Source of the DNA: an uncultured Parabacteroides sp.
Lineage (GTDB): Bacteria > Bacteroidota > Bacteroidia > Bacteroidales > Tannerellaceae
Direction: 5' to 3'
DNA: 49,543 nucleotides
Assembly (NCBI GenBank): GCA_900547435.1
Contig: URGO01000002.1
Span: 1 to 49,543, forward strand
The notes below the pieces were generated by a model. The model saw only the letters and a program-made list of their open reading frames with translations, did no database searches and was not told the origin of the DNA. The position numbers and the translations under genes were made by a program. Shown here piece by piece: positions 32,055 to 40,302 of the stretch; position 1 is the first letter of the stretch; every line of letters begins with the position of its first letter.

Positions 32055-32747
32055 ATGATACAAATAACATTATCGGAAGATATATTGGCGGCATGTCCGG
32101 ATTTGCATGTGTTGGCTATAGCTTGCCGGGTGAGGAATACCGAGTCGGACCTCCGATTGTGGGATGAGATTGCTCAGGAGGAGGAAATGGTGCGCCAGAC
32201 CATGAAGCTGGAAGAGGTGAATAAATGGCTCCCTATCCGGGCTACCCGCCAGGCATATAAGAAATTGGGAAAAGATCCGAACCGTTATCGTCCTTCGGCC
32301 GAGGCACTTAGGAGAAGAATCCTTCGGGGACTGCCTTTATACCGGATTGATACGTTGGTCGATTTGATTAATCTGGTCTCTATTCGGAGCGGATATTCGA
32401 TTGGCGGATTTGATGCGATGAAGATTCAAGGAGACCGGTTGGTGTTGGGTGTCGGTAAAGAAGGCGAAGTATACCGAGGCATAGGCCGGGGCGAGCTGAA
32501 CATTGCCGGATTGCCGGTTTATCGGGATGATATAGGTGGGATAGGAACGCCTACCAGCGATGAGGAACGTACAAAGATTGACATGGAAACAACCTCTTTA
32601 TTAATGATTATTAATGGATATTCCGGTGAGAATGGACTGATGGAAGCAGGCCGGTATGCCGCTGAGCGTCTTCGGAAATATAACGAGGCCAGCGACATGG
32701 AGGCCATGTTGATAACTCGAAATCAAACAATATCTGTTACAATTTAA
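32055..32747 (+). CDS. B3/4 domain protein (PheRS-beta-like)
   Basis: This 230-aa protein consists of a single B3/4 domain, the fold that in the phenylalanyl-tRNA synthetase beta chain edits mischarged tRNA. Typical features are RATRQAYKKLGKDPNRYRPS, EALRRRILRG and the GGIGTPTSDEERTKI segment. Free-standing members may hydrolyse misacylated tRNA, but I know of no assigned substrate. It lies downstream of pgeF on the same strand, separated by a 120-bp spacer of TAGGCATGAA repeats. Confidence 0.85.
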   Translation: MIQITLSEDILAACPDLHVLAIACRVRNTESDLRLWDEIAQEEEMVRQTMKLEEVNKWLPIRATRQAYKKLGKDPNRYRPSAEALRRRILRGLPLYRIDTLVDLINLVSIRSGYSIGGFDAMKIQGDRLVLGVGKEGEVYRGIGRGELNIAGLPVYRDDIGGIGTPTSDEERTKIDMETTSLLMIINGYSGENGLMEAGRYAAERLRKYNEASDMEAMLITRNQTISVTI

Positions 32748-32766
32748 CTAAAAAAGCTCTAAATCT

Positions 32767-32796
32767 TTTGTTATTTGTAATAAATATCTATATTTG
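32767..32796 (+). promoter_or_regulatory. Promoter of the small winged-helix gene
   Basis: TTTG (32767-32770), 18 bp and TATATTTG (32789-32796) match the Bacteroidetes pattern well and precede the start codon by 26 bp. Confidence 0.7.
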
Positions 32797-32822
32797 CCCC
32801 TGTTATTTAAATTTATAGAAAC

Positions 32823-33026
32823 ATGATTGAATTAATTGGTACAAACGCAGGTAAAGTTTGGAATGCGTTGAACGAAGGCGGTAAAATGAGCCTGAAAGCA
32901 TTGAAGAAAGCTACGAAAATCAAAGCGGAAAAAGATATGTATGCCGCTTTGGGATGGTTGGCCAAAGAAGGTAAACTTGCATTTGAAGAAGCAGATGGCG
33001 AAACAATGGTTTCTTTGCTGGGGTAA
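32823..33026 (+). CDS. Small winged-helix protein (DUF2582-like)
   Basis: This 67-aa protein has the winged-helix layout of the DUF2582 family: IGTNAGKVWNALNEGGKMSL, LKKATKIKAEKDMYAALGWL and the wing EGKLAFEEADGETMVSL. Many Bacteroidales carry several copies. DNA binding is assumed from the fold only. It is a self-contained unit with a consensus promoter upstream (32767) and a strong terminator (33057-33090). Confidence 0.88.
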   Translation: MIELIGTNAGKVWNALNEGGKMSLKALKKATKIKAEKDMYAALGWLAKEGKLAFEEADGETMVSLLG

Positions 33027-33056
33027 GTTTCCTTTTAAGGAAGATTTTAAAGAAAG

Positions 33057-33090
33057 GCCGTTCCGGAAAGCTGGGAACGACCTTTTTTTA
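33057..33090 (+). terminator. Intrinsic terminator
   Basis: GGCCGTTCC pairs with GGAACGACC (one C-A mismatch) around ggaaagctg, followed by seven T. It ends the small winged-helix unit. Confidence 0.85.
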
Positions 33091-33143
33091 TGAAATAGCG
33101 TAAATAAATGGGATAAAGTATTGCTATTTTCAAATCTAAATCA

Positions 33144-33151
33144 TACTTTTG
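33144..33151 (+). promoter_or_regulatory. -7 box of the coiled-coil-zapA unit
   Basis: TACTTTTG fits TAnnTTTG and lies 18 bp upstream of the ATG at 33170, excluding an upstream in-frame start at 33149. Confidence 0.6.
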
Positions 33152-33169
33152 TGTAGAATTTGGCAGGAA

Positions 33170-33463
33170 ATGACCGAAGAGAAGAATAGTTTACTTGTTT
33201 TATTTGAAGTCCGGTTTAAGGAATTAATCGCTTTATGCGATCGGCAGATGCTGAAAATCCGAGAATTGGAGGAGGCTCTGAATCAGAAAAATACAGAGTT
33301 ACAAGAAGCTATGGATAAAATAAGCGAATTGAATGCCAAATGTGACAATATGCTTACGGCGCACGTACTCTCCGTCCATGAGGGAGAGGTGAAAAACGCC
33401 AAGATGCGGTTGTCGAAATTGGTGCGGGAAGTTGAAAAGTGCATCGCACTGCTTAACAATTAG
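33170..33463 (+). CDS. Short coiled-coil protein upstream of zapA
   Basis: This 97-aa protein is almost entirely predicted coiled coil (KELIALCDRQMLKIREL through KISELNAKCDNML), with a basic-acidic helical C-terminus. It has no recognised domain. It ends 5 bp before zapA and shares its promoter, so a division-ring role is plausible by context, in the manner of ZapB, but there is no sequence match to support that name. Start at 33170 (MTEEKNSLLV). Confidence 0.75.
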   Translation: MTEEKNSLLVLFEVRFKELIALCDRQMLKIRELEEALNQKNTELQEAMDKISELNAKCDNMLTAHVLSVHEGEVKNAKMRLSKLVREVEKCIALLNN

Positions 33464-33468
33464 AGGCG

Positions 33469-33762
33469 ATGGACGAAAAGTTTCTTATACATATAGAAAT
33501 AGCAGGACGACGCTATCCAATAACGATTCGTCGGGATGAAGAGGAGATTATGCGGGCGGCAGCCAGGCAAATCGATAAAAAGCTCCTTCAGTATCAGAGC
33601 AAATATGTCTCTGTCTATACAACCCGGGATTGGTTGGCGCTCATAGCTCTCCAATTGTCCGCAGATAATTTGCGGATGGAGGAAAAACAGGATACAAGTC
33701 CTTTCGAAGAGAAGATTCGCGAGTTTACAGACGAGTTGAATCGCTACTTGAAAGATAAGTGA
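33469..33762 (+). CDS. zapA: Cell division protein ZapA
   Basis: This 97-aa protein bundles FtsZ filaments. It begins with the ZapA head domain (FLIHIEIAGRRYPITIRRDE), followed by the AARQIDKKLLQY helix and a C-terminal coiled coil (EEKIREFTDELNRYLK). Length and layout match ZapA. It forms a unit with the coiled-coil gene upstream and lies just ahead of a hairpin RNA or terminator and rny. Confidence 0.9.
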   Translation: MDEKFLIHIEIAGRRYPITIRRDEEEIMRAAARQIDKKLLQYQSKYVSVYTTRDWLALIALQLSADNLRMEEKQDTSPFEEKIREFTDELNRYLKDK

Positions 33763-33764
33763 TA

Positions 33765-33870
33765 TTTTTATATACATAAGCGTTGATTTTCCGCACTGCT
33801 CTGCACGGGATGCCCGTGCGTGGTAGTGCTTTTTTTATTGTATAACATATTGGCAAATTTAAATTAATAG
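33765..33870 (+). ncRNA. ssrS: Possible 6S-type RNA locus between zapA and rny
   Basis: The 112-bp spacer is mostly structured. GCACT (33793-33797) and GCACGGG (33803-33809) pair with CCCGTGC (33813-33819) and AGTGC (33825-33829), separated by asymmetric internal loops. I recall 6S RNA downstream of zapA in several bacteria and a hit annotated at this spot in Bacteroidales. The sequence alone does not prove it, and the seven-T run fits a simple terminator equally well. Confidence 0.4.
33793..33836 (+). terminator. Strong hairpin with T-run after zapA
   Basis: Two stacked stems of 7 and 5 bp are followed by seven T (33830-33836), the form of an intrinsic terminator for the coiled-coil-zapA message. 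Confidence 0.7.
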
Positions 33871-33874
33871 TTAA

Positions 33875-35410
33875 ATGGGAATGTATATTATCATATCAAT
33901 AGTAACCTTCGTTATCGGAGGATTGCTTGTATGGCTGACGATGCGTTACCTTTTGAAGTCGAGGTACGATTCGATTCTGCGCGAAGCGGAAAAGGAAGCA
34001 GAGGTGATTAAGAAAAACAAACTGCTGGAGGTAAAGGAAAAGTTTATCCACCTGAAGGCCGATTTGGAAAAACAGGTGGCTCAGCGTAACGCCAAAATCC
34101 AATCGGTCGAGGCGAAACTGAAGCAACGTGAAATGAACCTGAACCAGCGTCAGGAGGAATTGCAGCGCAAAAACAATGAAGTTGAGGTGGTCAAAGATAA
34201 TTTGGCATCGCAACTGGATTTGGTAGAAAAGAAAAAACAGGAATTGGATAAGTTGCATCAGAAAGAGGTTGAGCATCTGGAAAGCCTTTCCGGACTTTCG
34301 GCTGAAGAGGCTAAGGAACGCCTGATTGAATCGTTGAAGGATGAGGCGAAATCAGAGGCGACTTCTTATATCAACGATATTATGGAAGAGGCGAAGATGA
34401 CGGCCAACAAGGAGGCAAAGAAGATTGTCATCCAGTCTATCCAGCGCGTAGCGACCGAAACGGCTATCGAGAACTCAATCACCGTATTCCATATTGAGTC
34501 GGACGAGATAAAGGGGCGAATCATTGGACGCGAAGGACGTAATATCCGTGCTTTGGAAGCAGCTACCGGTATTGAAATCGTGGTGGATGATACTCCGGAA
34601 GCAATTGTCTTGTCCGGTTTTGACCCGGTTCGCCGGGAAATTGCCCGTTTGGCCCTGCATCAGTTGGTACAAGATGGACGTATCCACCCGGCACGTATCG
34701 AAGAGGTGGTTAATAAAGTAAAGAAACAGGTGGAAGAGGAAATTGTCGAAACCGGAAAACGGACGGTAATTGATTTGGGTGTGCATGGCTTGCATCCCGA
34801 ATTGATTCGTTTGATCGGTAAAATGAAATATCGCTCTTCCTATGGGCAGAACTTGTTGCAACATGCCCGTGAAACCGCCAATTTGTGTGCCATCATGGCA
34901 TCCGAGTTGGGCTTGAACCCGAAGAAGGCAAAGCGTGCCGGATTATTGCATGATATTGGTAAGGTGCCTGACGATGAACCGGAATTGCCGCACGCTATCT
35001 TGGGTATGAAGCTTTGTGAGAAGTATAAGGAAAAGGCGGATATCTGCAATGCAGTAGGGTCGCACCACGATGAAGTAGAAATGCAGACTCTGCTGGCTCC
35101 GATTGTTCAGGTTTGTGATGCTATTTCCGGAGCGCGTCCGGGAGCCCGTCGTGAGATCGTAGAGGCTTATATCAAACGTCTGAACGATTTGGAACAATTG
35201 GCTCTCTCTTATCCGGGCGTAGTTAAGACGTATGCTATCCAGGCTGGTCGGGAATTGCGTGTGATTGTCGGAGCAGATAAGATAGACGATAAGGAAACTG
35301 AAAACTTGTCGAATGAAATTGCTAAGAAGATTCAGGATGAAATGACCTATCCGGGACAGGTGAAGATTACGGTAATCCGCGAAACGAGAGCGGTAAGCTA
35401 CGCGAAATAA
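33875..35410 (+). CDS. rny: Ribonuclease Y
   Basis: This 511-aa endoribonuclease is anchored by an N-terminal transmembrane helix (MYIIISIVTFVIGGLLVWL). It has a long coiled coil (about 25-200), a KH domain (about 205-270, with GRIIGREGRNIRALEAATG) and an HD phosphohydrolase domain (about 330-430) with HDIGKVPDDEPELPHA. It initiates mRNA decay. A second ATG two codons on (33881) could be the start. A long hairpin terminator follows (35430-35472). Confidence 0.95.
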   Translation: MGMYIIISIVTFVIGGLLVWLTMRYLLKSRYDSILREAEKEAEVIKKNKLLEVKEKFIHLKADLEKQVAQRNAKIQSVEAKLKQREMNLNQRQEELQRKNNEVEVVKDNLASQLDLVEKKKQELDKLHQKEVEHLESLSGLSAEEAKERLIESLKDEAKSEATSYINDIMEEAKMTANKEAKKIVIQSIQRVATETAIENSITVFHIESDEIKGRIIGREGRNIRALEAATGIEIVVDDTPEAIVLSGFDPVRREIARLALHQLVQDGRIHPARIEEVVNKVKKQVEEEIVETGKRTVIDLGVHGLHPELIRLIGKMKYRSSYGQNLLQHARETANLCAIMASELGLNPKKAKRAGLLHDIGKVPDDEPELPHAILGMKLCEKYKEKADICNAVGSHHDEVEMQTLLAPIVQVCDAISGARPGARREIVEAYIKRLNDLEQLALSYPGVVKTYAIQAGRELRVIVGADKIDDKETENLSNEIAKKIQDEMTYPGQVKITVIRETRAVSYAK

Positions 35411-35429
35411 AAATGAATTAGAGATAAAA

Positions 35430-35487
35430 AGAGGCGCAAAATTCAGGTAAATTCCTGATATGTTGCGCCTCTTCTGATTTTATTTTT
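35430..35487 (+). terminator. Terminator of rny
   Basis: AGAGGCGCAA (35430-35439) pairs perfectly with TTGCGCCTCT (35463-35472), with an inner TCAGG/CCTGA stem, then a T-rich tract. Coding homology of the following beta-propeller remnant begins just behind the stem. Confidence 0.85.
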
Positions 35488-36405
35488 ATAGCTGATATTC
35501 GGACAGGCACTTTTTACCGATTTGATAGAGCAGGAAAGTTTTTGAATCGTATTGGAAAAAGCGGACAAGGACCTGGCGAATATAGTCAGGCACTTTGCTT
35601 TTCTGTGGATGATATGCGTAAGCAAGTCTATCTGATTGACTCTTTTGTGAAAAAAGTTTTAGTTTATTCCTATGAAGGAGATTATCTTCGCACGATTCCT
35701 TTAGAGGTTCCTACTTATATGTTTGTTAAGAATAGGGATTTATTTTATTATTATGATATAAATTACCTTCGTAGCAAATATGAGTTATATCAAGCTGATT
35801 CAAATGGAAAGATTGTGAAACGTGCTCAGACAGAGGATAAGATCGAAGCAAAATTTTCTCTGCAAATGCCTTTCTTTTATCAGTTTGATGGGAATTTGTA
35901 TTATAAGAACACGGCTTCTGAGATAATTTGGCAGATTGATAATTCACTGAATAAAAAGCCTGTTTATATAATTGATTTGGGTAAGTATGCGAAAAAGGAA
36001 TACGCGCGTGAGTTTGAAATTCAGGGAAATAAAGCAAGGGCGGTGAATAAAGGGAATTATAGGACCGTTTCTGACTTTTTTGAGACCGACAAGTATATAT
36101 TTATCAGTTATTCACAAGCGGACAAAGATTGTATGGCTATTTATGATAAACGTAAATCGAATGTGTGTATACCTGTTTGCGATGAGGAATATGGATTGAT
36201 GGATGATCTTTCAGGTGGACCTGCCATTCTTTATCGTTCAAATGTTGCAGCACATTGTACTTCTACCGTTCCCAATGAATTGGTCTCAATTTTACAATGT
36301 GGAGACCTTGATTTCAATCGATATACCCAAGGACATTTTGCGGATATAATAGCTGATTTGGATGAAGAAAGCAATCCGATTGTCCGGATTATCTCTTTGA
36401 AATAA
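35473..36405 (+). pseudogene. 6-bladed beta-propeller protein gene, 5'-truncated
   Basis: The C-terminal 300 or so residues resemble the Bacteroidales 6-bladed beta-propeller family (KFLNRIGKSGQGPGEYSQAL, then repeats with VYLIDSFVKKVLVYSYEG). Family members are usually about 370-400 aa lipoproteins. Here homologous coding extends upstream of the first usable start (TTG at 35542) as far as about 35476 (DFIFIADIRTGTFYRFDRAG). There it meets the rny terminator, without a signal peptide, start codon or promoter. The 5' end has therefore been deleted. The sequence is more AT-rich than its neighbours. The C-terminus (NPIVRIISLK) looks complete. Confidence 0.75.
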
Positions 36406-36417
36406 GGGAATCGAGAT

Positions 36418-36524
36418 AGGAGATTCTTCGAACTCCTACCCTTGGAACTCCTCTCAAAAAGACGTTAGAACTTTTTGTCATCCTGAGCGGAGCTCCCAAC
36501 GGGAGTGTGGTCGAAGGATCTCCT
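36418..36524. repeat. 107-bp palindromic element with GTCATCCTGAGCGGAG core
   Basis: Outer arms AGGAGATTCTTCGA (36418-36431) and TCGAAGGATCTCCT (36511-36524) pair at 13 of 14 positions. The interior carries TGTCATCCTGAGCGGAG and a small CTCCC/GGGAG hairpin. A shorter relative in reverse orientation lies at 13756-13787. It sits between a plus-strand remnant and a minus-strand gene. Confidence 0.75.
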
Positions 36525-36547
36525 GCTATTTTAGTTCAACATAATTA

Positions 36548-38653
36548 TTAAATCTTTACCTTAGTCTTTTCCTCTCCGATACAAATGATATAAATACCTC
36601 GTTGCAATCCGGTATATTGCTTCAATCCGACTTGTATTTCGTTCTTTATGATGGCTCCGCCCATCGAGATAATCATCACTTGCTCTTGTTGCGGAGTATA
36701 AACAAAGATGCTTCCGCCTTGGGTGTAGACTTGGATACCCTCAAGGGTTTCGATGCCGGTGGGGTTCTCTTCTTCTATGCCCTCTACTTGTATATAGATA
36801 TCGGTGTAGATATTGCGAATCTGATAAACACCGTTCTCATCCGGTGTGGCAGCTTCCCAATAGCCAAACATGCTTCGTTTGAATTTTACGGATAAATTTT
36901 CATCCATATATCCCTCTTTCGTTTCAAGAGTAAAAGACATACTATTACCTTCCCTTACTACTTTTGTACTCAATGTAGCTTCTATACCATCACAAGTTTC
37001 TATATAGATATTGTAATAGTCGGGGTAGTCAGGGACGGTTGGGGTTGATGGCTCTTCCGGTTCAAGTAAAACGAATTGCATTTCTGTGATGGCACTTACT
37101 TCGTCATTCTTTATCGCTATTGCTTTAATAGTCGTTGTTTCAGTAATATTGAAAGCTTCTGAATATTGAGTAGATACTATTGTTGGATCTGTTCCGTCTA
37201 TTGTATAATAAATGGTTGCATCATCATCTGCTATAATTGTAATTGTTGTACTTTCTTCGAATGGAGTAGTTCCTTCTATAACTGGAGGTAATAAAGTTGA
37301 TACAATTTCTCCGTCAATGACATTCCAACCCTTAGCTGGAATATTAGGATTATTTTTGTTATATTCTTTCGCTCCCTCATTCAATTTATCCAACAGGTCC
37401 GCTTGGTCTGCCGCTTTAGTAGGCTCTTTTACATCGTCGCCATCATTGGGTTCTCCCGTTAAAATGCCAGGCAGTCCCTCTTGCTCGATATATACGTTAT
37501 CGCTTGCCTGTTCTTTTCCTGAACCATCCATAACTGCAATGCTCGCTCCGGGGGCACCTTCGCCGCCATTGATCGTAATTTCACCGGTATTGCCGCAGTT
37601 TTGGATGATTACTTTATCTTCGTTATTCTCATTACGTTCGTCACTAGGGTCTCCGTTTATTACCGTTTGCGCGATTCCAGCTATACCGCTTACATAAGCG
37701 ACACCAGACGCGTCTCCAGAGTTTAAATTATTGATGATATAGATGTCATTCCAACTGGGATTCGCCAAACCAACTATTCCACCAACAAGCATGGTCCCTT
37801 GCAAGTCTCCACTATTTATATTATTTATTAAATAGATATCCTCAAACCGACCAGACGCAGGAGGGGTAGAAGAGTAAGAAAAAGCTTGCCCTACGATACC
37901 ACCCATACCTTGAGCGTCAGAAGCTGTCGAGATGATATCGCCTGTATTCACACAATTGGCAATAGTACCCTCTTCGATATCTCCTGCGATTCCTCCGACC
38001 GCACCCACATTATTATTACTGGTTGTTATCGTTCCTTCATTTCTACAATCGCTAATCGTTCCATTCAATGACCCTACAATACCTCCACCTCTTCCGAATC
38101 CGCTTATCGTAGCTTTATTGGTACAATTCAATATCTGGGAGTTATTGCTTGCTCTCATTGTTATGCCTCCTGCCGTACCGCCCGTTCCTTGCAGGCTACC
38201 CTCGCTGGTTACATTCTCTACCACCGAATTATCCAACTCATTAACTACGCAAGCCCTATATTCGCTCATCGTTCCAATAAATCCTGAAGCCGTTACGGAA
38301 ACGGTAAGGTTTGCTATTCTGCCATTCGTAACCGTACCGAAAAGACATCCCGGTAACGTAAGTGTATTATTACCTCCATCAAAAGTACCGGAGAAAGGAT
38401 TTTCGTCATCATCGCCTATGGGCTTCCAAGAATTATCGGTAATAGTTAATGATGCGGTTAATTGGAAGTAAACATTATCATAGCTTTCACCTCCATTCAC
38501 TGCTTCCACCAACGCTTTCAAGTGCTCTGCGGTACTGATTTGATAAGGGGTCGCTTCTGTTCCATCTCCTCCGCCATATGTAGGAGATTGTCCCCAACTG
38601 ATCATAGGTAAGCATAATAACGTCACCCATAAAGTAAAAAATCTTGTCTTCAT
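36548..38653 (-). CDS. Secreted GLUG-repeat protein with chitobiase-like and DUF6383-like ends
   Basis: This 701-aa protein starts with a signal peptide (MKTRFFTLWVTLLCLPMISW). A repeat region follows (about 60-380) of GLUG-type units such as VGGIAGDIEEGTIANCVNTG. A chitobiase/hexosaminidase C-terminal-like domain lies near residue 455-530 (TTITIIADDDATIYYTIDGT). The C-terminus (about 630-701: GIQVYTQGGSIFVYTPQ and RGIYIICIGEEKTKVKI) resembles the DUF6383/sorting-type domains I know from Parabacteroides surface proteins. A surface adhesin-like role is likely; the ligand is unknown. The structured RNA gene at 38736-38998 lies immediately upstream on the same strand and could be its leader. Confidence 0.85.
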   Translation of the reverse strand: MKTRFFTLWVTLLCLPMISWGQSPTYGGGDGTEATPYQISTAEHLKALVEAVNGGESYDNVYFQLTASLTITDNSWKPIGDDDENPFSGTFDGGNNTLTLPGCLFGTVTNGRIANLTVSVTASGFIGTMSEYRACVVNELDNSVVENVTSEGSLQGTGGTAGGITMRASNNSQILNCTNKATISGFGRGGGIVGSLNGTISDCRNEGTITTSNNNVGAVGGIAGDIEEGTIANCVNTGDIISTASDAQGMGGIVGQAFSYSSTPPASGRFEDIYLINNINSGDLQGTMLVGGIVGLANPSWNDIYIINNLNSGDASGVAYVSGIAGIAQTVINGDPSDERNENNEDKVIIQNCGNTGEITINGGEGAPGASIAVMDGSGKEQASDNVYIEQEGLPGILTGEPNDGDDVKEPTKAADQADLLDKLNEGAKEYNKNNPNIPAKGWNVIDGEIVSTLLPPVIEGTTPFEESTTITIIADDDATIYYTIDGTDPTIVSTQYSEAFNITETTTIKAIAIKNDEVSAITEMQFVLLEPEEPSTPTVPDYPDYYNIYIETCDGIEATLSTKVVREGNSMSFTLETKEGYMDENLSVKFKRSMFGYWEAATPDENGVYQIRNIYTDIYIQVEGIEEENPTGIETLEGIQVYTQGGSIFVYTPQQEQVMIISMGGAIIKNEIQVGLKQYTGLQRGIYIICIGEEKTKVKI

Positions 38654-38735
38654 AATCTCTGATATTTAATTAGTATTTAGTAAATCCAGATAGTCTGCAT
38701 CTACGACCAACCAATCAAAACCATTTATGAAGACA

Positions 38736-38998
38736 TAAAAAAGTGCGGACAAGCTGTTTATTATTTGATACGAGGCATCGCCAAACGCCCATCAAGCTAA
38801 TAATAAAACAATAGCCCGCACTCTATGCTGTGGATATACCTTTCCCTTTCAAAAAAGTATGCAGCATGAGCGCAAGCATTTATTGTTTATTATTCCAGCT
38901 TGATGAAAAATTGGCGATTTTCGTATCAGGAATAATATCGTAAATGCTTACTTAGTATGTCCTTCCGTTTCCGGGCTTCCCTCAGCCCGCACGGAATT
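38736..38998 (-). ncRNA. Candidate structured RNA, about 262 nt
   Basis: A consensus promoter (39003-39033) and a terminator bound this minus-strand RNA. In transcription order, hairpin 1 is CCGT/ACGG with GGGCT/AGCCC (38965-38994). Hairpin 2 pairs AAGCATTTA with TAAATGCTT and ATTATTCC with GGAATAAT (38874-38949). Hairpin 3 pairs GCGCTC/GAGTGC and ATGCTG/CAGCAT (38818-38873) and directly abuts hairpin 2. Hairpin 4 pairs AGTGCGG with CCGCACT (38742-38822) and is followed by five to six T. The loops of hairpins 2 and 4 are complementary over TGATACGA, ATCGCCAA and CATCAAGCT, so an alternative long rod (about 38766-38928) can form. I do not recognise the family. It may be independent or a 5' leader of the GLUG-repeat gene. 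Confidence 0.72.
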
Positions 38999-39002
38999 GC
39001 GA

Positions 39003-39033
39003 CAAAAGTAAACATATCGAGATAAAAATCAAA
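39003..39033 (-). promoter_or_regulatory. Consensus promoter of the 262-nt RNA
   Basis: On the minus strand TTTG (39030-39033), a 19-bp spacer and TACTTTTG (39003-39010) match the Bacteroidetes promoter pattern exactly. It lies 15 bp behind the permease stop codon. Confidence 0.8.
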
Positions 39034-39048
39034 ATAAAAGTAAAAAAA

Positions 39049-40293
39049 TTATTCAAACCTTATACTTTTTGCCGGGCTGATTTTGGTGATGAGGTAAGAG
39101 GGGCCGAGCATCATCAGCATGGAGATAAACAAGGTTCCGATGTTCAGTAGAATCCAGGAAGTTATATTCAGGTCGACGGGGACGGCATCCAGATAGTAGA
39201 TGCTGGGGTCGAGCTTCAGAATATGCATTTGAGATTGGAGGAGGCAAATGAGTAATGCGATGATATTCCCCCATAGCATGCCTCTGCCTATCAGGAAAAA
39301 GGAGACGTAGAGGAATACTTTCCGGATGCTCCGGTTATTTTGGCCTAATGCCTTGAGGATTCCAATCATGTTGGTACGCTCTAAGATGATAATCAATAAT
39401 CCGGAAATCATGGTAAATCCGGCTACGGCAAGCATCAGCACCAAAATCACCACGACATTGATGTCTAATACGTCCAGCCAACTGAATATCATCGGATTCA
39501 AGTCTTTGATGGAGCGAACGAAGAAGGTATTCCCGTTACGGTCTTGAAGATTGGCCATCTCAAAGTAGAGTCCTTCGGAAATCTGGTCTAAGTGGTCATA
39601 ATTATCGACCAATAGTTCGATTCCGCTGACTTGGTCATCTTCCCAATCATTCAATCGGCGGACCTGCCGGATATCTGCCAGGACAAATAGCTTGTCATAA
39701 TCGGCAAAACCGGTTTCATAGATGCCTGTGATATGGAATTTTCTGGCGCGGATATCCTCTTCCACAAAGTAAGTCAGGAACGAATCGCCTACTTTCAATC
39801 CTAACAGATCGGATAGGTAACGGGAGATAATCACATCTGAGGAGCGTTTCTTTTCATCCAGCTTGAATATCTCGCCCTCCTTCAGGTTATTTTGGAAGAA
39901 AGTCCAATCGTAATTCAGGTCTACCCCTTTCAGGACAATACCTTGAAAGTCGGTATCCGTTTTCAATAGTCCCGGTTTGGTAGCAAAGGTCTCAACATGG
40001 CTAATCTCCGGATAGGAAGCCAAAGCTTTCAGTAAAGAATCGCTGACCGCAATTGGAACCGTTTGGTAAGAGGAGTTATTGTCAAAATTGGTGATTTGTA
40101 TATGAGACCCGAAACCAATCACCTTATTTCTCACCTCTTTTTTAAACCCGATAACAATAGCTACCGAAAGGAGCATTACCGCCAATCCCAGCGCAATGCC
40201 TATCGTAGCAATCCGGATAGCGGGAGGAGTAGCTTTCCGTCCCGCTTCTTTTCCGAAATGTATCTTTTGGGCTATGAAGAGTTCTAAGTTCAT
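39049..40293 (-). CDS. LolC/LolE-type ABC transporter permease
   Basis: This 414-aa inner-membrane protein has the MacB/FtsX architecture. One helix lies near residues 25-50, a large periplasmic MacB-PCD domain covers about 55-250, and three helices follow (about 275-300, 320-345 and 375-400). The ILERTNMIGILKALGQNNRSI segment is the coupling region found in FtsX-like permeases. It probably extracts lipoproteins from the inner membrane for LolA (22092). The ATPase LolD is not adjacent. Confidence 0.88.
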   Translation of the reverse strand: MNLELFIAQKIHFGKEAGRKATPPAIRIATIGIALGLAVMLLSVAIVIGFKKEVRNKVIGFGSHIQITNFDNNSSYQTVPIAVSDSLLKALASYPEISHVETFATKPGLLKTDTDFQGIVLKGVDLNYDWTFFQNNLKEGEIFKLDEKKRSSDVIISRYLSDLLGLKVGDSFLTYFVEEDIRARKFHITGIYETGFADYDKLFVLADIRQVRRLNDWEDDQVSGIELLVDNYDHLDQISEGLYFEMANLQDRNGNTFFVRSIKDLNPMIFSWLDVLDINVVVILVLMLAVAGFTMISGLLIIILERTNMIGILKALGQNNRSIRKVFLYVSFFLIGRGMLWGNIIALLICLLQSQMHILKLDPSIYYLDAVPVDLNITSWILLNIGTLFISMLMMLGPSYLITKISPAKSIRFE

Positions 40294-40302
40294 ATTTTTT
40301 AT

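Noticed and set aside
38766..38928. Integron attC site
   Set aside because: The long imperfect hairpin lacks GTTRRRY cores, no integrase gene is present, and a promoter and terminator explain it better as an RNA gene.
38736..38998. RNase P RNA, tmRNA or SRP RNA
   Set aside because: The conserved sequences I know for these RNAs are not visible: no GAGGAAAGTCC-type core and no tRNA-like CCA end.
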